A DNA stretch of 64,000 nucleotides from Belliella aquatica. GTDB taxonomy: Bacteria; Bacteroidota; Bacteroidia; Cytophagales; Cyclobacteriaceae. Where the stretch lies: the NCBI RefSeq assembly GCF_014637795.1, contig NZ_BMFD01000002.1, positions 318,996-382,995 on the forward strand, in the 5' to 3' direction. The translations under genes and the position numbers were made by a program. Shown here in pieces: positions 37,304 to 46,792 of this stretch (its first letter is position 1; every line of letters starts with the position of its first letter). A model generated the notes under the pieces. It searched no databases and was not told the DNA's origin. It saw only the letters and a program-made list of their open reading frames with translations.

Positions 37304-37586
37304 AGATCATTTGCTTATCTGAATCGATAAATGGAAGAAGGTGTTTGGATATGGAGTTGCTTGTAAGAAGATCAACAGGTTTTCTAAGGATTTCTTCTAG
37401 GTCGTTTTTAAGTTTGATAAATCTTAAACCAATATGTTGATTGTAATTTAATTCCAATAAAATATCTATATCACTATTCTTATCGGCATCACCTCTTGCA
37501 TATGATCCAAAGATATAGGCTTTATTAACAGGCGCTTCTTCTAGTACCTTTTTAATTTTTTCTATATTTTTTTTAGTGATTTTCAT
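37293..37586 (-). CDS. mntA: MntA-like nucleotidyltransferase antitoxin
   Basis: 97 aa, minimal nucleotidyltransferase. FGSYARGDADKNSDIDILLE gives the exact GS-x10-D-x-D motif at about 27-41, and PVDLLT supplies the third acid at about 70-75. It is the first gene of the pair. It uses ATP to AMPylate the partner HepT. Short length and tight overlap match type VII toxin-antitoxin systems. Symbol by family resemblance. Confidence 0.9.
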   Translation of the reverse strand: MKITKKNIEKIKKVLEEAPVNKAYIFGSYARGDADKNSDIDILLELNYNQHIGLRFIKLKNDLEEILRKPVDLLTSNSISKHLLPFIDSDKQMIYER

Positions 37587-38637
37587 TGTATTTCAAGATT
37601 ACTATCAAATATAAGTGAATTGTATATAAGAGTCAATTTAGTGGTCAATTCCTGTTTTTCGGATTTTAATTTACCACGGATGGACGCGGATAATTGAGGG
37701 AAAAGGAGAAAGGAGAAAGGTTAAAGGGGTTAAACGTTAAGCGTTAAGGGTTAATTGCTTCGCCCGCCACGGCGGACAAGCTGTTAAGCGTTAAAGGGGT
37801 TAAGAGGTTTAAATGGGTTAAGAGGGTTAATAGGTTATTTGGTTAATTGATTAACTCCGCCCTCCCTAAGTGAGGAAATCACGGCGGACAAGTGGTTAAT
37901 TGGGTAAATGAGGGAAAAGGGAAAAGGAGAAAGGGAAAAGGTTGGGTTAGTGGTTGAGATTTCGGTAAGGAGTTGTCATAACTCGGATTATTATAAATAG
38001 GGTTTTTAAAGGATGAAGGCAAAAGGATGAAGGAGGAATGACAGTTAGTAGTTGAGATTTCGGTTAGGAGTTGTCATAACTCGGGTTATTATGAATAGGG
38101 TCCTTGTATTTCGGGTGTTAGTCGGAATGTTAGTATGAGATTTCTCTCCCGAAAGCTTTCGGGACAGGCTTCTCTTCGCCTCCTTTGGAGGCAAGCCTCT
38201 TTGGGAGGTGAATTCGAAATGACAAGTAGAAAGTCGAAATGACGAGGAGAAACCTAAGTCTTGTGTCTCTTGTCTTACGTCTAATTTCTTCTTTCCACAG
38301 CTTCGCCCTTTCAGTCCCAGAGAGGAGCTTAGCGGTGATGAGTAATTTTTTGACTCGGTTGTAACAAATTTAGGGAGTCTATTGATTTATGCAAATAAAT
38401 GGGGGGAATTTTACGGGTGGATGGAGGAGGAAGGAAAAAAGGGAAAAGGTTAAAGGAGAAAGACAGAGGGAGGAAGGGTGAAGGGAATCAAAAATCTTTT
38501 GTTACACGGAGTGGCACAGAGGAGGCACAGAGGATCACGGAGGGTATTTGAAGAGAGAGAGAAAAGGAAAAAGGTTAAAGGAGAAAGGAGAAAGGGGAAA
38601 AGAAAGGAGGAAGGTGGAAGGATGAAGGGGAAAGGAA

Positions 38638-38760
38638 AAGCCTGAAGGGCTTCAACTTTTGAATAGCCCCCGGTGGAACCGGGGGTTGAAGGGTAAATTA
38701 TATTCCAATATTTGCGACCCTGTCTGCAACAGGCAGACCTGACGGGGTCGAATTTCTTTT
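38638..38760. repeat. Three-hairpin compound repeat, copy 2 (long form)
   Basis: Same order of hairpins as 17886-17992: aagcctgaagggctt, cccccggtggaaccggggg, then a third hairpin starting gcgaccctg. In this copy the third hairpin carries tctgcaacaggcagacctg at 38723-38741 before acggggtcg. Confidence 0.9.
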
Positions 38761-38963
38761 ATATTGATTTTAGGACTACGGATTGAACGATTTGGGAATA
38801 GTAATATTTGGTAGGTGGATTAGGTTTAAAGTCTGGAGACTTTGAGGAGCAGTTTAAAAACTGCAGTGTTTAAGGTCCAAGTCGTAAGACTTAAACCAGG
38901 CGAATATCTAAAAATGAGTTTTTACCACGGATGAACACGGGTTAACACAGATAAAAAAAAGAG

Positions 38964-39088
38964 GGACCACAAATTTATCGAATTATACGAATTGGTGTTT
39001 TGGTGGGGTGATCTTGGTTTGAATATCGAAAACTTTATTTACTGGTTTTTTGGATTAAGGGCGCTTAAGCGCTGGGATTGACACGAAT
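38964..39088. repeat. gcgc(t/t)aagcgc element, diverged copy
   Basis: Begins gaccacaaatttatcg and ends ggcgcttaagcgctggga followed by ttgacacgaa. Same layout as the 130-bp copies near 47031, 49687 and 51360 and the diverged copy at 17447, but the interior is only loosely similar. Confidence 0.75.
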
Positions 39089-39171
39089 ATGGGAAAGGAT
39101 TTTTTACCACAGATGGACACGAATGGACACGGATGAAAAAAAAAGGGGAATTTGGGGAGAGAGGGAGGGGT

Positions 39172-39600
39172 TTAGGAGTAGGTGAAGAATTTTTCTATGG
39201 CGTCGATGGATTGGATGGAGAAGGGTTTGATGATATAGCCGTGGACATTTTTGTCAAGGTTGGCTCTATCAATATCTCTTGGATCGCATGAACTGGATAG
39301 CACGACGATTCTAAAGTGCTTTTTAATGTTGGCCTCGAGTTTCTCGAAATTTTGTAAAAAATCCCAACCGCTGTAAACAGGCATATTGAGGTCAAGGAGC
39401 ACCAAGACTGGGTTTTTGTTTGTTAGTTCTTTTTGTTGCTCGACGATTTGTGCTAGATAGTTGAATGCTTCTACTCCGCTTTCAAATTTCCATACTTTAT
39501 GTAAAAAGCCTGTTCTCCTGAGGAATTTAGAGTTGAGCATATTGATAACCGGATCATCATCTACTAGCAATATGGCTTCAAACTCATTGATATTGTTCAT
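39172..39600 (-). CDS. Single-domain response regulator
   Basis: 142 aa, receiver domain only. Acidic cluster DDD at 14-16, phospho-acceptor Asp70 in VLLDLNMPVYSGWDFLQ, Ser/Thr switch in VVLSSSCD, and Lys in GYIIKPFS (about 127). No output domain, so it probably works by protein contacts with an unlinked histidine kinase or by phosphorelay. Standalone gene among repeats, about 580 bp from the polysaccharide deacetylase gene. Linkage to the glycan locus is only positional. Confidence 0.9.
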   Translation of the reverse strand: MNNINEFEAILLVDDDPVINMLNSKFLRRTGFLHKVWKFESGVEAFNYLAQIVEQQKELTNKNPVLVLLDLNMPVYSGWDFLQNFEKLEANIKKHFRIVVLSSSCDPRDIDRANLDKNVHGYIIKPFSIQSIDAIEKFFTYS

Positions 39601-40180
39601 AATGTGGCAATATAATTTTTACGGTAATTAGTTAAAAAATTGATCCAAAACCCTTTAGGATCAAAGTTAAAAGAACTTTTATTTTAGGTCAAAGTAGGTG
39701 AAATTAATTTTAATATGCAATAGGTATTTATACGTATTTTATGATTGGGGTCAGTTTTTTGATTAGTTTTTATTTTAAGGAAATATGATTGTTCGCAATG
39801 ACACTAGTAGCTAAGTTGAAAACTTGAATTAGAGCGGATAATTGTCAATAGTCTGCGGACAAAGGTATCCAAGTTAGGAGACTTGAACCAATTATGGAAA
39901 AAAGGTTAAAGGTTAAAGGAGAAAGGAGAAAGGGAAAAAGAAAGGAAGCGTTTATTAGTTTATGACGCTAAGGTCCAAGTCTTAAGACTTGAACCAATCA
40001 GGGAAAATAGGGAAAAGGTTCCCGCCACGGCGGGCAAGAAAGGAGAAAGGGAAAATGAAAGGATGAAAAATGGTGAATTTTGAATTTGGGGAAAAGATGG
40101 GTCCCACCCGCATTAGACGGTTTGAGGGGAATTGAAAGGTGGGGGTGTGTGGGTGTTGGGAATTGGTGGGTGGGTGGTTA
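39601..40180. repeat. Repeat stretch upstream of the response regulator
   Basis: 39601-39780 is AT-rich and probably contains the response-regulator promoter. 39830-40130 is repeats: caagttaggagacttgaacc, gtccaagtcttaagacttga, an empty cccgccacggcggg hairpin (40021-40034) and a cccacccgcattagacgg fragment of element X. Confidence 0.7.
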
Positions 40181-41140
40181 TTATACTAGTTGTGTAGTGT
40201 TTTTCATGCTGAGGGAGCGCATGTTGTGGGATTGGGAGAGTTGTGTGTAGTGTTTGAGGATTTTTTCGAGGAAGAGCAGGTTTTCCTTTGGGAAATGACC
40301 AAAGTTGTGGGGATGCCACCATAGGTGATATACTTCTTGTTGCTCGGCTGCGTGGGTCATCTCGTTGGTAATTTTGGCCACTCTGATTTGTTGGAGGGAT
40401 TCTATTTTTCTAAAAGGTCTCAAAAGACGTGATGCTGGCAGGGCTAGGATCTGATTTTCTGCTTTTTTGGGTATTTTGTAAGATGTTTTATTACCGAGAG
40501 AAACAAGTGTATCTCCTGTTCTAAAGAGTTTTTTGATTAAGGTTTCGTGTTCTGTGTTTTTCCAAAACCAATCCTCTGGGTTGCTTCGATAGGAAGTAAA
40601 TCCGAGTGATTCGGCTGTGTTTAATGCTTGTGTGTTGTACTGATTCCGTGGAAAGACTAGAGATTCGAGGTTTGTGTTGAATTTTTGTTTGGCGATATTC
40701 TTTGCCGCGATCAAATCTTGTTCAAAGGCGATATTATTTTGCTCAGATTCGCAGGTATAGAAATGAGAAAATGTGTGAGAGGCAAGCTCTTGAGTTGGCA
40801 GGCTGAGTATTTGTTTTACAAGTTGTGGAGCAAAGAGTGCTACAGGCGCTGGATGTTCTTGTTGCCCTAGCCATGCATAAGGAGATAATTTTTGATTTGC
40901 GTACAGCGGTTTGCATTCCGGAATGAATGTCCCCCACTCTTCTTCATTTTCAGCCATTAGTATTCCGACAGTGGCCCAAGTTGCTTGAATTTGGTATTTG
41001 TGAAAGAGTTCGAGGAGGTGTGGAATGACAAGTTCCACTGTATTTTTATAGTAGTTGTGGTATTGTTTGATGTCATATTTATCAAACCTTCCCCAATGGA
41101 GTTCGAAGTCAAGCGAGATGGTAAAAATTGGCTGATGCAT
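40181..41140 (-). CDS. NodB-type polysaccharide deacetylase family protein
   Basis: 319 aa, no signal peptide. Catalytic-base motif ISLDFELHWG at about 8-17, metal-binding ASHTFSHFY (H-x3-H) at about 139-147, then LVFPRNQYN and a C-terminal YHLWWHPHNFG. The layout fits the cytosolic PIG-L-unrelated NodB subfamily seen in Bacteroidota glycan loci. It lies 54 nt after a Wzy-like gene and probably shares its transcript. Substrate unknown; N-deacetylation of a HexNAc is the general reaction. Confidence 0.85.
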   Translation of the reverse strand: MHQPIFTISLDFELHWGRFDKYDIKQYHNYYKNTVELVIPHLLELFHKYQIQATWATVGILMAENEEEWGTFIPECKPLYANQKLSPYAWLGQQEHPAPVALFAPQLVKQILSLPTQELASHTFSHFYTCESEQNNIAFEQDLIAAKNIAKQKFNTNLESLVFPRNQYNTQALNTAESLGFTSYRSNPEDWFWKNTEHETLIKKLFRTGDTLVSLGNKTSYKIPKKAENQILALPASRLLRPFRKIESLQQIRVAKITNEMTHAAEQQEVYHLWWHPHNFGHFPKENLLFLEKILKHYTQLSQSHNMRSLSMKNTTQLV

Positions 41141-41194
41141 TCCGGGGTCTTCTAAGAGGTAAAAATGGTGTGTATTCGTTTTTGTTTCTTGTTT

Positions 41195-42376
41195 TTAAGG
41201 TAAATCAGTCGACTGGCAAACTTTGCTGTGTTTATCAATTGCGAAAATTACAAAAGCTGTGGCAATATAAAAAAATATCATGTAGGTACTTTTCATTCTG
41301 GTAATAATCCCGAGGTTATTGAGTGTAAAGGCATAGATCAGCATCATTGATAGCCCGAAGAAGAGTCCCCAAGTGATTGTTTTGGGTAAGGTGAAAGTTT
41401 TGTGTTTGAAGTAGGAGAAAGTGGCCACTGCTATCAGTAGGATAAAAGTGGTATTTTCTACTGCTGCGGCGAAGGTCCAAAAGTTGGTTACGTCAGTCCA
41501 ATCGGGTCTGAGGAACAGTGCGTAGGTTTTTTGCAGGGCGTTGTAGTCTTGCATAGGGATTTCAGAATTGGCATTTAGGTTTTGGAGGAATGCCATTTGT
41601 TGCCCGCTAAAATCCAGGAAAGCTTGCCAGGAATATTCTTCAAGGTGCATCATGATCGTTAGTTTGTAGGCAGCGAGTCCACCTAGAATCAAAAAAAGTC
41701 CGAGGGCTATATTGCGGTGAAGGAGCGAGTTGTTTTTGTTGAGGATAAAGGAAATAAAGCAGGTCAAGGCAAGGATTGCCCCTGTGATTGGTCTGATCCA
41801 CCAAGCCAATAAAATGGCTATGAGTGCAAGAAAGAGATTTATTTTATCCCTATTGAATGCTTCTAGGGCCAGCATTATGGCTGTAAAAAGGAGTGCCTCC
41901 TTCCCTACCCCTGCGGTCCAAAAATGGAGGTTTGGAAAGCAGAAGATCCAAATCAGGAAGATTAAAGTCTTGGTTGAGGTGCCATTTGAAATATAATTGA
42001 AGGTAGATTTATAGAGTATTCTTATACCAATGAAAGCGGCAGCAGCATAGAGGAGATTGCCTGTTAGGAAGTTGAGGTTCAGTATTTTGGAGGGGATATA
42101 ATTGAGCCATTGGATAAAGAAAGTTCGATGTCCCCAGTGTTCTGTCCATGTTTGTGCATTCTGAGAGGTATCTGCGGTGAGTGTCCAATATCGGAGTGCA
42201 TCTCCCCCATTGTCGTTGAGGTATTGTGTAAAAATAAATGCAAAAGCCATGTGGTAGCAAAAGATAAAGTGCAGGCCATATCCTATCCATTTGTTCCAAT
42301 TTTGTTTTTGGACGTACCTGATGTTGGTGTAGAAGATCAGGGAGAATAGTAAGAATGGGAGGAGGAGGTTTAGCAA
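41195..42376 (-). CDS. Polytopic membrane protein, Wzy/EpsG-like polymerase candidate 2
   Basis: 393 aa with about ten membrane helices. Paralogue of the 15900-17147 protein: LNDNGGDALRYW, WLNYIPSKILNLNFLTGN, GIRILY, CFPNLHFWTAGVGKEALLF and a WWIRPITGA loop occur in the same order. Pairing with a deacetylase gene suggests a second, smaller glycan assembly unit. Function as polymerase or ligase is inferred from topology and context. Confidence 0.75.
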   Translation of the reverse strand: MLNLLLPFLLFSLIFYTNIRYVQKQNWNKWIGYGLHFIFCYHMAFAFIFTQYLNDNGGDALRYWTLTADTSQNAQTWTEHWGHRTFFIQWLNYIPSKILNLNFLTGNLLYAAAAFIGIRILYKSTFNYISNGTSTKTLIFLIWIFCFPNLHFWTAGVGKEALLFTAIMLALEAFNRDKINLFLALIAILLAWWIRPITGAILALTCFISFILNKNNSLLHRNIALGLFLILGGLAAYKLTIMMHLEEYSWQAFLDFSGQQMAFLQNLNANSEIPMQDYNALQKTYALFLRPDWTDVTNFWTFAAAVENTTFILLIAVATFSYFKHKTFTLPKTITWGLFFGLSMMLIYAFTLNNLGIITRMKSTYMIFFYIATAFVIFAIDKHSKVCQSTDLP

Positions 42377-42564
42377 GGGGGAGGGTAGATTAGAAATGTT
42401 AGTGTCTTTCGGGATGATAAGGGGATTAGTTAATTTAGAAAGGGAAAAAGAAAGGAAGTGTTTATTAGTTTATGACGCTCAGGTCCAAGTCTGAAGACTT
42501 GAACTAATCAGGTTAGAAGGGTGAAGAGAGATTTTGATTAGTTAGAGAAAGTATTGGAATATTT

Positions 42565-43040
42565 TATCCTCTTACTTTTTTGCTTGATCAAAAAAGTAAC
42601 AAAAAAATCAAGACGGAGATATCCTATCAACGCTCAAGGCCAGCGCCGGCCCGGATCTCCGTCGTCCCACCCGCTTCAGACGGTTTGAGTGAAATTGAAT
42701 AGTTTGCATATTTTAATCTAGCGCGGTAAGGGCCGTCCCTTTAGAAGCTTGGAGTAAGTAATTATATCAGTAATAAGGACATTTTAAATTCAATAAAAAC
42801 TACTCTCGAAAATCTAGTCAAGGAAAGTAGCCCCCCGAAATACTTCGGGGCAGGCTCAGCGGAGCTATATGCTTATTAGCCCTCCCTTACGGGAGGTAAA
42901 CATGTACGACTTGTCCCGCAGCATTGCGGGAAGGCGCTTCACAAACATTTGTAGTCACAACATTCGATATGCGCCGCCGTGCATGGTAAAGGGATGTGTA
43001 CACGTGACCGGGAGTCCCTGCGGTAACTTTTTTAGAAATG
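42565..43040. repeat. Element X, copy 2 (long)
   Basis: Starts with a tcttactttttgcttgatca hairpin region, runs through the GC-rich ggccagcgccggcccgga block, then tctagcgcggtaagggccgt, an agtagccccccgaaatactt hairpin, then cttcacaaacatttgtagtc, gcgccgccgtgcatgg and a final gtgaccgggagtccc. Confidence 0.9.
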
Positions 43041-43134
43041 TAAGTAGCTCTAGGGACGATAGGGAATTTGTTAATTTAGAAAGGAAGAAGGAGGGATTTT
43101 TATTCGTGAGAGAAAGTATTGAAGCATTTTATAT

Positions 43135-43640
43135 TTCTTCCTCTTACTTTTTGTCTTGACACAAAAAGTAACAAAAAGGTCAAGACGGAGATATCCTATC
43201 CACGCTCAGAGCCACCGCCGGCCCGGATCTCCGTCGTCCCACCCGCTTCAGACGGTTTGAGTGAAATTGAATAGTTTGCATATTTTAATCTAGCGCGGTA
43301 AGGGCCGTCCTTTGGAAGCCTAGAGTCAGTAATTATATCAGTAATAAGGACATTTTAAATTCAATAAAAACTACTCTCGAGAATCTAGTCAAGGCAAGTA
43401 GCCCCCGAAATACTTCGGGGCAGGCTAAGGGGGGCTATATGCTTATTAGCCCTCCCAAAGGGAGGCAGGCCGTCCCTTACGGGAGGTAAACATGTACGAT
43501 TTGTCCCGCAGCATTGCGGGAAGGCGCTTCACAAACATTTGTAGTCACAACATTCGACATGCGCCGCCGTGCATGGTAAGGGAATGTGTACACGTGACCG
43601 GGAGTCCCGGCGGTGGATGTTTTTAGAAATATTAGTGTCT
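43135..43640. repeat. Element X, copy 3 (long, tandem to copy 2)
   Basis: Nearly base-for-base duplicate of copy 2, offset by about 570 bp. It differs by point changes and by about 20 extra bases near 43460-43480 that create another ggagg-type hairpin. Confidence 0.9.
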
Positions 43641-43789
43641 TTCGGGATGATAAGGGATTAGTTAATTTAGAAAGGGAAAAAGAAAGGAAGCGTTTATTAG
43701 TTTATGACCGCTCAGGTCCAAGTCTGAAGACTTGAACCAATAAGGTTAGAATGGTTGATTTTTCGTTGTGAGAGAATTTTATTTTAGAT

Positions 43790-43960
43790 GATTGCATTTG
43801 TTTCTCTTACTTTTTCTCCCGCAATTCTGCGGGACAGGCTCTTCAACCCGCAAAAGGCCAACGCCCGCCCGGTTCCCCAACATTCCCGCCCGCCTTAGAC
43901 GGTTTGAGGGAAATTAACGGTTAATATATTATAATATAGGGCAGCAAGGGCCGTCCTTTG
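43790..43960. repeat. Element X, copy 4 (short, with hairpin insertion)
   Basis: Partial copy with ctcttactttttct, then a cccgcaattctgcgggacag hairpin in place of the usual caaaaagtaac stem, then cccgcccgccttagacggtt and gcagcaagggccgtcctttg. Confidence 0.8.
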
Positions 43961-44158
43961 AGAAGTCTGAAGACCTGAACCAATTAGGGACACTCAGGTC
44001 CAAGTCTGAAGACTTGAACCAATTAGGACGAGATTTTCCCGAAATACTTCGGGACAGGCTTCTCTACGTTCGAAATGACGTGGGAGTCGAAATGACGTGG
44101 GAGTTGGGATATTAGGATGAATTCTTCTTGGTACATTATACATTGTACTTGGTACCGT

Positions 44159-45370
44159 TTAAGACGTTAATGATTGAGCATTTAGTACTTTTAGGTATTG
44201 GGTGATGGATAGGTTAAGGCTGAAATTTTCTTGTCCGAAATGGATAATTTCTTCTCGATTGGATTTGAGTTGGTTGATCCAGTTCATGGCTTTGGGTATT
44301 CTTTCAGGGTCATTGTGTTGGTAGATATGGCAGAAGTCACTGGATTTTAGCATGCTTTCTGTGTCTCCGACTGCAGCGGAAGCCATCGTAGGTATCCCCA
44401 TGAGGAGGTATTCACCGAGTTTGATAGGTGCAATGCCTGCGAGACTTGGCGCGGGAAGTCGTAAGCTAAATGCCAGATCGGCTGCTGCTAGGTATTTGGG
44501 AATCTGATCAAAATCTGTTGCTATGGGATATATAACAGCTTTTAAATCTTCAGGAATATGATTTTCAACAAGTTCTGGCCTTCTTGTCAGGAGGATAAAG
44601 GAAGTGTTTTTATTCGTTTTCCAGTAGGCTTCAAAAATTGCAATCATTTCATCCAGGGCATACTGTGGGCCTATGGTACCCGAATAAAAAAAGAGTTTTG
44701 TGTCTTCATTGAGGCCTAATTTTGCTCTGATTTGGTTTTTATTTTCTGTTTTAAAATTAAAAAATGAAGGATCTCTGCCATTTGTCACTACGGAGAATTT
44801 TGTTTCTTTCTGAGCGTTTAGGTTTTGAAGGTGTATTTCTTTTGCTTTGAGCGTTCTCACCAAGACATGGTCTGCATGATGAAGGAGTTTGGTTTCTTCT
44901 TTTTTAAGGAGTCTGTATTGCAGGTCAGTGCTTTTGAGTCCTGCGAAGTCGATTCTTTCTTCGAGTGGGAGTCCATCTGCGTCGAAGATGATTTTAATCT
45001 TCTTTCTTTTAATCCAATCCGATAGTCGATTGCACATCATTGCTGGCATGGTGGACCTGGGCATGATGATTTGGATATCGTGATTTTCTATGTAATTTTT
45101 TATGGCGAATACCCCTTTGTAAACTGCGTAGAGTACCGCTAGCTTTTGAAATTTTCCTTTTGTGATTTTGTGGTGATTGAAGATTAGATTTTTGGAAGAG
45201 GCAATGTTTTGGATGCGCATCACTTCCTCTTTGTCCGCCCAGGAAAACTGTAAGATATGAATTTGAAAGTGTGCTTGTTGCTGAATTCCGTCGAAGATTG
45301 GGAAGAACAGAGATTCCAAGTAATTGCTCGTATCAGCATCCCAAGAGATAAAAAGTAGTTTCTTCATCAT
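44159..45370 (-). CDS. GT4-like glycosyltransferase
   Basis: 403 aa, GT-B type. N-terminal MMKKLLFISWDADTSNYLES, then IIFDADGLPLEERIDFAG, TKFSVVTNGRDPSFF, FFYSGTIGPQYALDEMI and a C-terminal APIKLGEYLLMGIPTMAS in the place of the E-x7-E region. It starts directly after the stop of the upstream membrane-protein gene (0-nt gap), so they are co-translated. Donor and acceptor unknown. Confidence 0.82.
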   Translation of the reverse strand: MMKKLLFISWDADTSNYLESLFFPIFDGIQQQAHFQIHILQFSWADKEEVMRIQNIASSKNLIFNHHKITKGKFQKLAVLYAVYKGVFAIKNYIENHDIQIIMPRSTMPAMMCNRLSDWIKRKKIKIIFDADGLPLEERIDFAGLKSTDLQYRLLKKEETKLLHHADHVLVRTLKAKEIHLQNLNAQKETKFSVVTNGRDPSFFNFKTENKNQIRAKLGLNEDTKLFFYSGTIGPQYALDEMIAIFEAYWKTNKNTSFILLTRRPELVENHIPEDLKAVIYPIATDFDQIPKYLAAADLAFSLRLPAPSLAGIAPIKLGEYLLMGIPTMASAAVGDTESMLKSSDFCHIYQHNDPERIPKAMNWINQLKSNREEIIHFGQENFSLNLSITQYLKVLNAQSLTS

Positions 45371-46792
45371 TTAAACATCTTTTTCACGGGTATATTTATT
45401 TTTTGCTTGGAAAGACAAGAAAGTTAGCCCTGCGAATAAGGCGATAGCGATCAAGTAGGCAATTATATTGAAATGATTGCCAAAATGACCGTAATACATC
45501 ATCGGGAGTGCTTCAGCGTTTCCAAGCTTAGAGATAAAGTCAGCTGAGTTTATTTGTAGGTAAAAGGTACTTAGGATAAGATTGAGACCAAAGGCAAAGT
45601 ATAGGTCCATTGTGGACAGCGAATATCTTCTCAGTGCTTTGAGTAAGAGGAGGACAAAAAATGGAATAAAAGGAGTGATAAGTCTTGACTCGGGATGAAT
45701 TGTAAGGCCTGCGATGATGAGTAAGGCGAATGTGAAGCCTGTCCCTAGTTTTGCCATGGCTTTGATGACTCTTGGAAGAAAGGCGATGATTGCTGGGAAT
45801 AATACGCCGAAGTACACTGTATGTGCGCCTAAGAAATCCAGTGGAAACCTTAGGTTTTGGTCCCAAAATCCTTTGGCCCAAGTATAGCTGCTTAGGTTGG
45901 CATTGTTTGTAGAAATTAAGAATAGGATAAACAACATTCCAAAGAAGGTAGCCGAAAAGCCTAGGATTCTGCTGCCGTTGATACTTTTGAACATGATTGG
46001 AATTGATTTTTCCCAATTGATTGGATTGTTGATCATCAAGTACATTAAAAATGGTGTAAGGCAAATCAAGGAAATTTTATGAAAAATTATTTCAGTCTGT
46101 GAGAAACTAGCATCTGTCCTCCCCAAATAAAAGGACAATGCAGTAGCGATGGCGATTATAAATGCAGTGGAGATAATTGGGAAGAAAGATTTTACTCTTT
46201 CTCCTTGGTAAATTTCAAGCGCTTTGTTTGGGAGAATTAAAAGGATGATTCCAATGAGAAAAGTGGTAGGCCAAACAAAAGCACCTAAAAGAGATAAGAG
46301 AAGGAGTTTGCTTTTTTCGTATCTGACGAAGTAATTGATTTGCCCGATACCAAAAGCAAGTGCAGTCATGTCAGTTGTAAAGGGATTGTACCAGAAATCT
46401 TTCAATACGGGAAAATTAAAAAAGATAAGGATAAAGCCGAGGGCTTCCATATTTTTGGTCAGGCGCAATTTTTTGGTAAGGCTGAAATACCAAAAAGTGG
46501 CAAGTGTGAGCATGAGGAGGTTCAGAATCAGCATGCCACTCATCAGGGCATTGTTGTCCATTTCAAAGCCCAATATCACATAAACGCCATTGATGATTGC
46601 AAAAGGAAGTATTCTTTGAATTTGGAGGAAATTATAACCTTGTTCTGAGTCTAGGGTATCGAGAAAACTTGCTGCTACTTCACGGTAAAAAGCAGCATCT
46701 CCTATTGCCCCGTCGTTGATGGGGATTTTTTCATTGGCAATTTGAAAGATTACAATGGCAAAAAGGATCGTAAGGAGTATTGATTTGTTCAT
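45371..46792 (-). CDS. Polytopic membrane protein of a glycan locus (GT-C-like)
   Basis: 473 aa, about 11 membrane helices. The first periplasmic loop carries NDGAIGDAAFYREVAASF, with acidic residues in the position of GT-C catalytic loops, and HPESRLITPFIPFFVLLL lies near the end. These features suggest a lipid-sugar-dependent transferase or a flippase-like protein, but no family is certain. First gene of a two-gene unit with the glycosyltransferase at 44159-45370. Confidence 0.7.
   Translation of the reverse strand: MNKSILLTILFAIVIFQIANEKIPINDGAIGDAAFYREVAASFLDTLDSEQGYNFLQIQRILPFAIINGVYVILGFEMDNNALMSGMLILNLLMLTLATFWYFSLTKKLRLTKNMEALGFILIFFNFPVLKDFWYNPFTTDMTALAFGIGQINYFVRYEKSKLLLLSLLGAFVWPTTFLIGIILLILPNKALEIYQGERVKSFFPIISTAFIIAIATALSFYLGRTDASFSQTEIIFHKISLICLTPFLMYLMINNPINWEKSIPIMFKSINGSRILGFSATFFGMLFILFLISTNNANLSSYTWAKGFWDQNLRFPLDFLGAHTVYFGVLFPAIIAFLPRVIKAMAKLGTGFTFALLIIAGLTIHPESRLITPFIPFFVLLLLKALRRYSLSTMDLYFAFGLNLILSTFYLQINSADFISKLGNAEALPMMYYGHFGNHFNIIAYLIAIALFAGLTFLSFQAKNKYTREKDV

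Larger units (their letters stand above)
37587..39171. repeat. 1.6-kb gene-free repeat field
   Basis: Contains ggttaaagg/ggataagg-type purine runs, a filled hairpin (37857-37887), tggtagtcggaatgttagt and tcgaaatgac units, cccgaaagctttcgggacag (about 38151-38170), the three-hairpin repeat (38638-38760) and a gcgcttaagcgc element (38964-39088). I see no gene. Confidence 0.8.
42377..44158. other. 1.8-kb gene-free stretch built from element X copies
   Basis: Two long copies and one short copy of element X fill the stretch, with caagtctgaagacttgaac units between them. No credible gene. An apparent 96-codon plus frame at 42869-43159 lies wholly in element X. Confidence 0.85.

Noticed and set aside
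42869-43159. 96-codon plus-strand frame
   Set aside because: Lies fully within element X, and the near-identical copy 3 does not keep the frame.
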